DNA from: an uncultured Bacilli bacterium
Lineage (GTDB): Bacteria > Bacillota_I > Bacilli_A > RF39 > UBA660
DNA length: 64,000 nt
NCBI GenBank assembly: GCA_934131005.1
Contig: CAKOYV010000001.1
Span: 1 to 64,000, forward strand
Reading direction: 5' to 3'
The position numbers were made by a program, and so were the translations under genes. This document shows, in pieces, positions 60,698-64,000 of this stretch. The first letter of the stretch is position 1. Every line of letters starts with the position of its first letter. The notes below the pieces were generated by a model. It was not told the origin of the DNA. It searched no databases and saw only the letters and a program-made list of their open reading frames with translations.

Positions 60698-61675
60698 CTA
60701 ACTTGTAGATATTTCCATAGGATAGTCCTCTGTACCTACTCCTAAGTATTTGAGCCCAGACTTGAGAGTCACTATTGGACGAAGGGCCCTGCTATTGCTG
60801 CTCTCACGAAATGAAGAGTTGCTATAGTAATACATGTCGCTGTTGTACACGGAGTCGTCCGAGGAGCCCAAGGAGTCGATCAAACATCCACCCCAGCTAT
60901 AGGTAGTCGTGGATTTATAGCCGTAAAAGCGTGACGCTATCCAATATAAAGATGATAAACCTTTCACATTAGTAGCTTTTAATGTACCTATTGCATTTTT
61001 TACTAAATCATAGTCTTTTTGATATAGTTTGTCTCCTCCTCCTTGACTTTCTACTGGATTACAACTTCCTCCTGTTGAACAAGTCCATGGTGCTGGTTTA
61101 GTAAATTTAGATGTATCTGTTATATATTTTGTTTGACCATTATAACCAAAATATCTCGAGCCTTTCGTATAAGTACTATTCTCATATTGACTAGCTAAAA
61201 CATTCAAATATCCAACTAAATTTTGATACCCTGTTTTTCCGCTAAAATATACTTCTGTCGTTGATGTATGCGCACTTATAACATCAACCGTACCATCGCT
61301 ATTTAGGCTTATTACTCGCCATAAATTTAATTCTTGCGGATTAATTGTCTGAGTACTGCTATATCCTGTTTTTGAGGTATCTGTTGTATATGATGATTTG
61401 GTCGGAGTCATTTTGACATAATCGCCTACGGCTAAGGTATCTTTTTTAGTTAAACATACGTAACCATTTGGACAAGTTGTACTATTATTAATTTTAGTAT
61501 TTAATTCATCAATAGCTCCTTGTACATCACCACTAGTTAGAGTACTATTACTATTATTATAAAAGACAGTATTAGATTTATATTTAGTTGCTGCTGCTAC
61601 TGATATGCCAGTTAATAATATTCCTAAAATAATACCATAAACTATTTTATAATTATAACTCTTCTTTTCTTTCAT
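60698..61675 (-). CDS. DGR target protein 1 with variable C-type-lectin-like C-terminus
   Basis: A 325-residue protein. It has one N-terminal membrane/signal segment (residues about 9-30), a linker with DVQGAIDELNTKI, then a beta-rich domain from about residue 75. The C-terminal 85 residues carry YWIAS...ALRPIVTLKSGLKY, the framework of DUF6273-type/C-type lectin folds used by DGR targets. The codon choice in this part is unusual (AAC, GAC, AGC, TCC). Probably a surface-exposed ligand-binding protein. The start ATG overlaps the RT gene end by 23 bp, with GGGGAGG inside the RT reading frame, so translation is coupled. Confidence 0.88.
   Translation of the reverse strand: MKEKKSYNYKIVYGIILGILLTGISVAAATKYKSNTVFYNNSNSTLTSGDVQGAIDELNTKINNSTTCPNGYVCLTKKDTLAVGDYVKMTPTKSSYTTDTSKTGYSSTQTINPQELNLWRVISLNSDGTVDVISAHTSTTEVYFSGKTGYQNLVGYLNVLASQYENSTYTKGSRYFGYNGQTKYITDTSKFTKPAPWTCSTGGSCNPVESQGGGDKLYQKDYDLVKNAIGTLKATNVKGLSSLYWIASRFYGYKSTTTYSWGGCLIDSLGSSDDSVYNSDMYYYSNSSFRESSNSRALRPIVTLKSGLKYLGVGTEDYPMEISTS
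60776..60943 (-). repeat. DGR variable region 1 (VR1)
   Basis: About 168 bp from TGG-ATA-GCG to CTT-CGT-CCA, shared with VR2 (63802-63960) and the template repeat. Variable codons are mostly at positions where the template has AAC. The 3' end CTTCGTCCAATAGTGACT is identical in both VRs. Confidence 0.8.
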
Positions 61676-62621
61676 TTAATTTACCTCCCCTGGTTATATT
61701 TTTATAATTAATATAACTAGATAAATAACTATTTAAATTTATTTTACCAGTCTCATATAAATATTTTTTATATTTAAATCTTCTAAAAGAATTTCTATAT
61801 TTAGAAAATTTATTATATTTATTTCTTCCAAGAAATATAATATTATTAGTATTTTTATATAATCTAGTTTTAGAATTTAATTCTAAATCTTGACTAACTA
61901 GAAATTCTTTTATTTTTTCTAAACAATATTTTAAATATTGTTTAGAAGGATGAAGTAGGATAAAATAATCTTGATATCTTACATAATATTTTATTTTTAA
62001 TTCTTCTTTAATATAATGATCCATTTCATTCAAATAAAAGATTCCTAATATTTGGCTAGTCATAAACCCTATACTAAGAGTAGTATCACTATCTAATATT
62101 TTAAATATTATATCAATAGCATCTTTATCTTTTATTTTCCTTTGTAATTTTTTTTTTAAGATATCTATATTAATACTAGCGAAATATGCTTTTATATCAC
62201 ACTTTAAAAGATAGTAACTATTATATTTTTTATTTAATATACCTCCATATTTATAATATAAATCTAGAGCATATTTTGTTCCTTTATTAGGTCTAGATGC
62301 ACAATTAGCATCTATTAAACAAGGTATAAGTGCCTCATATAATATATATCTACTTACTAAATAATTCACTAACTTATCATACATATTTTGACTAACAATT
62401 CTTCTTTTCTTAGAATCATAAATATAAAATACATTGTATTTACCAACTTGATAAGTTTTATTTTTCAAATCATGATAAGCTCTACTAATATAGATAGCTT
62501 TATAATTAATAAAGTTATTTACTTTATTTTTATTCTTAGTATTTCTACACATTTCATCAAAGCACTTCATTATATTTTCAAATTTATATATATTTTTATA
62601 TAAATTATTTTTTCGTCTCAT
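61653..62621 (-). CDS. DGR reverse transcriptase with altered catalytic box (YQDY)
   Basis: A 322-residue RT. RPNKGTKYA (about 110-118) is motif 2; KCDIKAYFASIN (140-151) is motif A with catalytic Asp142; SIGFMTSQILGIFYLNEMDH (183-202) contains the SQ signature typical of DGR RTs; and RYQDYFILLHPS (215-226) is motif 5, where YxDD is expected. Here the second Asp is Tyr219 (codon TAT, 61967-61965). A C-terminal thumb follows. In an intact DGR this enzyme copies the template RNA with errors at adenines. The loss of a metal-binding Asp should abolish polymerisation. Confidence 0.9.
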   Translation of the reverse strand: MRRKNNLYKNIYKFENIMKCFDEMCRNTKNKNKVNNFINYKAIYISRAYHDLKNKTYQVGKYNVFYIYDSKKRRIVSQNMYDKLVNYLVSRYILYEALIPCLIDANCASRPNKGTKYALDLYYKYGGILNKKYNSYYLLKCDIKAYFASINIDILKKKLQRKIKDKDAIDIIFKILDSDTTLSIGFMTSQILGIFYLNEMDHYIKEELKIKYYVRYQDYFILLHPSKQYLKYCLEKIKEFLVSQDLELNSKTRLYKNTNNIIFLGRNKYNKFSKYRNSFRRFKYKKYLYETGKINLNSYLSSYINYKNITRGGKLNERKEEL

Positions 62622-62753
62622 ATATCCACTTTCATAAAATTACTAACAGATATATTTTAATTAAATTTATAGAATAATTCTAAAGGACTTAGTCTATTTC
62701 TTCATTATCTCTAATATAAGATTACTTATATTACCGCAGTTTGAAGAAGTTGC

Positions 62754-62872
62754 TGGACGAAGGACATTGTTGTTGTTGTTCAAAGAGCCCGAGGAGTTGA
62801 TATAACGTCCGTTCCAGTTATAGTTAGTCGTGGAGTTATAGTTAGTCGTGGAGTTATAGTTATAATAGTGTA
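62754..62872 (-). repeat. DGR template repeat (TR)
   Basis: Minus-strand, adenine-rich sequence between the Avd-like gene and the RT. Translated in the VR frame it reads mainly NYNSTTNYNSTTNYNWNGRY then INSSGSLNNNNNVLRP, that is, AAC at nearly every site that varies in the targets. Against VR2 I count 14 of 18 mismatches at template A. It has an 18-bp tandem duplication (62826-62861) and is about 15 codons shorter than the VRs before CTTCGTCCA. No start codon, so non-coding. Confidence 0.85.
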
Positions 62873-62894
62873 CACTAGTCTAAACAACTAAGCC

Positions 62895-63235
62895 CTATAC
62901 AGATGACTTTCGCCATTTTATTACATATCTTAATAAATAATCTAAACTCTCCCCAAATTTTAAATATCTTTTAGAATTAATAATATGTTTGTTATAACAA
63001 ACATTTATTAAATAATCTAAATATTTAATATAAGAAATTAGTTTATCCTGAATATCAATTCTTTTCTCTAAATTAAAAGTTGTATTAGCTTCATAACTAA
63101 TCTTTATCATTTGATAAGAAGTAAACATATTTCTTTTTTTAATTCTATCTCTTTATGAGGAAAATTAGTTAAATATTTATCAAAATTATCAGTTAATTTT
63201 TTTACTAACTCTATTACATAAAACTTATCTTTCAT
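62895..63235 (-). pseudogene. avd: Avd-like DGR accessory protein, split by a -1 frameshift
   Basis: Two overlapping frames make one Avd: ATG 63235 gives MKDKFYVIELVKKLTDNFDK to FPHKEIELKK. A -1 shift on the A7 run at 63140-63134 continues to MFTSYQMIKISYEAN, a helix-rich stretch and LKFGESLDYLLRYVIKWRKS. The order (FPxxE, helix ending EAN, final IG-like helix ending WRKS) matches Avd, the helical-bundle protein that pairs with the DGR RT. Rejoined length is about 113. The zero frame TTA-AAA-AAA-GAA is itself a slippery heptamer (A_AAA_AAA). The ATG overlaps the end of the preceding gene by 11 bp. Confidence 0.75.
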
Positions 63236-63682
63236 ATAATAAATTCTCTACTTCTTCTAATTTAGTATTATCTTTTAAAAGATATTTCTTTATTTTATCT
63301 ATCCTATTTATTATATCTATATAATTATTAGCTTTTATTAAAATATTTTTATAATTATTTTTATTTTTATAATTTACTTTATCAACCTCCTCATAATTAT
63401 GAACTTTATCTATAATAATATAATTTATATTTCTATTTTCTAGTTTAGATATTATTTTATTATAAGAGACAATAGGAAAACCACATGATTTATTATTAGC
63501 AGGCACATTTCTAATTTTATATCCAAACAAATAAGAAATTATATCAGCATCATCATTATAACATTCATAAAAAGTTCCTTTTTTAATAATAAAACATAAT
63601 TAGGAAATAATTCTTTTAAATTATTAACCATATTTATTACTGCCATATTTTCATTATTCCTTTCTTTAATTTTTTTGCCCAT
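63225..63682 (-). pseudogene. MutS-domain-I-like DGR accessory protein (MSL), split by a -1 frameshift
   Basis: From ATG 63682: MGKKIKERNNENMAVINMVN, then LKELFPNYVLLLKK. A -1 shift on A6 (63584-63579) leads into KKGTFYECYNDDADIISYLF, GYKIRNVPANNKSCGFPIVS and the end LEEVENLLYER. The whole resembles MutS domain I (LLFxxGDFYExxxxDA...GxPxxxxxxYxxKL). MutS-like genes are reported accessories in some DGRs. The zero-frame site is TTA-AAA-AAG, the classical A_AAA_AAG slippery heptamer. The start overlaps the hairpin after target gene 2. The alternative start is ATG 63646. Confidence 0.7.
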
Positions 63683-63711
63683 CAGGTAACACCCTTAGGC
63701 TGTTACCTGAT
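63681..63711 (-). other. DGR-type hairpin downstream of variable region 2
   Basis: On the minus strand ATCAGGTAACA, loop GCCTAAGGG, TGTTACCTGAT: a perfect 11-bp stem, 13 bp after the target 2 stop. It is the better-preserved copy of the element at 60655-60685. Confidence 0.8.
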
Positions 63712-63723
63712 GTACTCCACTAC

Positions 63724-64000
63724 CTAACTTGTAGATATTTCCATAGGATAGTCCTCTGTACCTACCCCTGAGTATTTGAGCCCAGACTTGAGAGTCACTA
63801 TTGGACGAAGGGCATTATCGATGCTGTACTCGTCAAACTCAGAGTCGTCATAGGTATAAAAGTCGTCGTTGAGGTCCAAGGAGCCCGAGGAGTCGATACT
63901 ACGCCCATACCAGCTATAGTAAGACGTGGAGTCATAGTAATAACCACGTGTCGCTATCCAATAATAAGATGATGAACCATTCACATTAGTGGCTTTTAAT
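63724..64000 (-). CDS. DGR target protein 2, C-terminal part (continues beyond the window)
   Basis: The visible 90 codons run LKATNVNGSSSYYWIATRGY to ALRPIVTLKSGLKYSGVGTE and DYPMEISTS, the same framework as target 1 (identical last 20 residues except one). The middle is full of Asp, Tyr and Ser (SLDLNDDFYTYDDSEFDEYS), as expected after adenine mutagenesis of AAC codons. The N-terminal part lies to the right of the window. Upstream of the accessory genes in the same orientation. Confidence 0.85.
   Translation of the reverse strand, partial: LKATNVNGSSSYYWIATRGYYYDSTSYYSWYGRSIDSSGSLDLNDDFYTYDDSEFDEYSIDNALRPIVTLKSGLKYSGVGTEDYPMEISTS
63802..63960 (-). repeat. DGR variable region 2 (VR2)
   Basis: About 159 bp from TGG-ATA-GCG to CTT-CGT-CCA; closest match to the template repeat, with differences concentrated at template adenines. 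Two or three codons shorter than VR1. Confidence 0.8.

Noticed and set aside
62895..63530. Reading the two DGR accessory stretches as separate small genes
   Set aside because: The upstream parts missing from each product are present in the adjacent frame and complete Avd and MutS-domain-I patterns, so frame breaks explain them better.
1..64000. tRNA or rRNA genes
   Set aside because: I saw no cloverleaf-like GC-rich segments with TTCGA-type loops or rRNA signatures; a dedicated scan was not possible.

Overview
The window is from an AT-rich, Gram-positive-type bacterium with short intergenic gaps. Almost all genes lie on the minus strand. Strong ribosome binding sites of the AGGAGG type are common. 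Several genes point to an endospore-forming lineage: a sigma-G factor with a YlmC/YmxH protein behind it, a cysteine-rich CotY/CotZ-like coat protein, and an L27 with the Firmicute N-terminal extension next to the Prp protease that removes it. The genetic code looks standard: TGG is used for Trp and TGA ends genes. My best guess is an uncultured gut member of the Bacilli (RF39/Erysipelotrichia-like). This is inference from gene content and base composition.

Layout. 1-3.3 kb: a tandem array of DUF285/BspA-type surface protein genes that runs off the left edge. 3.4-20.9 kb: mostly housekeeping (AgcS symporter, coat protein, FtsW/SpoVE, HD hydrolase, MscS channel, nitroreductase, UvrB, two GNATs, an acyltransferase, an arylsulfotransferase-like protein, SbcC/SbcD, a prepilin, and L21-Prp-L27 with its leader). 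21-38 kb: LemA, MgtA-type ATPase, transglutaminase-like protein, a broken FtsX permease, a three-gene nucleotidyltransferase/PLP decarboxylase/phosphodiesterase operon, an LCP protein, integrase remnants, a DUF4143 ATPase, oleate hydratase and a TetR regulator. 38-47 kb: TtcA-like/NifS pair, then a second cluster of four surface protein genes. 47-53.6 kb: UvsE, Ung, prepilins, SigG, YlmC, a second DUF4143 ATPase and an unusual sigma factor. 53.6-60.6 kb: hisS-argS followed by an unrecognised duplicated protein family. 60.6-64 kb: a diversity-generating retroelement (DGR).

Two systems stand out. First, the DGR. It has a reverse transcriptase with the DGR-type SQ motif and an adenine-rich template repeat. 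It also has an Avd-like gene and a MutS-domain-I-like gene. Two target genes have C-type-lectin-like C-termini that differ from the template mainly at template adenines, and each target is followed by a hairpin. It carries signs of decay: the catalytic YxDD box reads YQDY, both accessory genes need a -1 frameshift at an A-run, and the template is shorter than both variable regions.

Second, the surface proteins. Five of the six genes seen carry a run of 9-11 G within codons 11-14, ahead of the signal/membrane segment, and all five are out of frame as written. The sixth gene has no tract and is intact. This looks like slipped-strand phase variation combined with recombination among mosaic paralogues.
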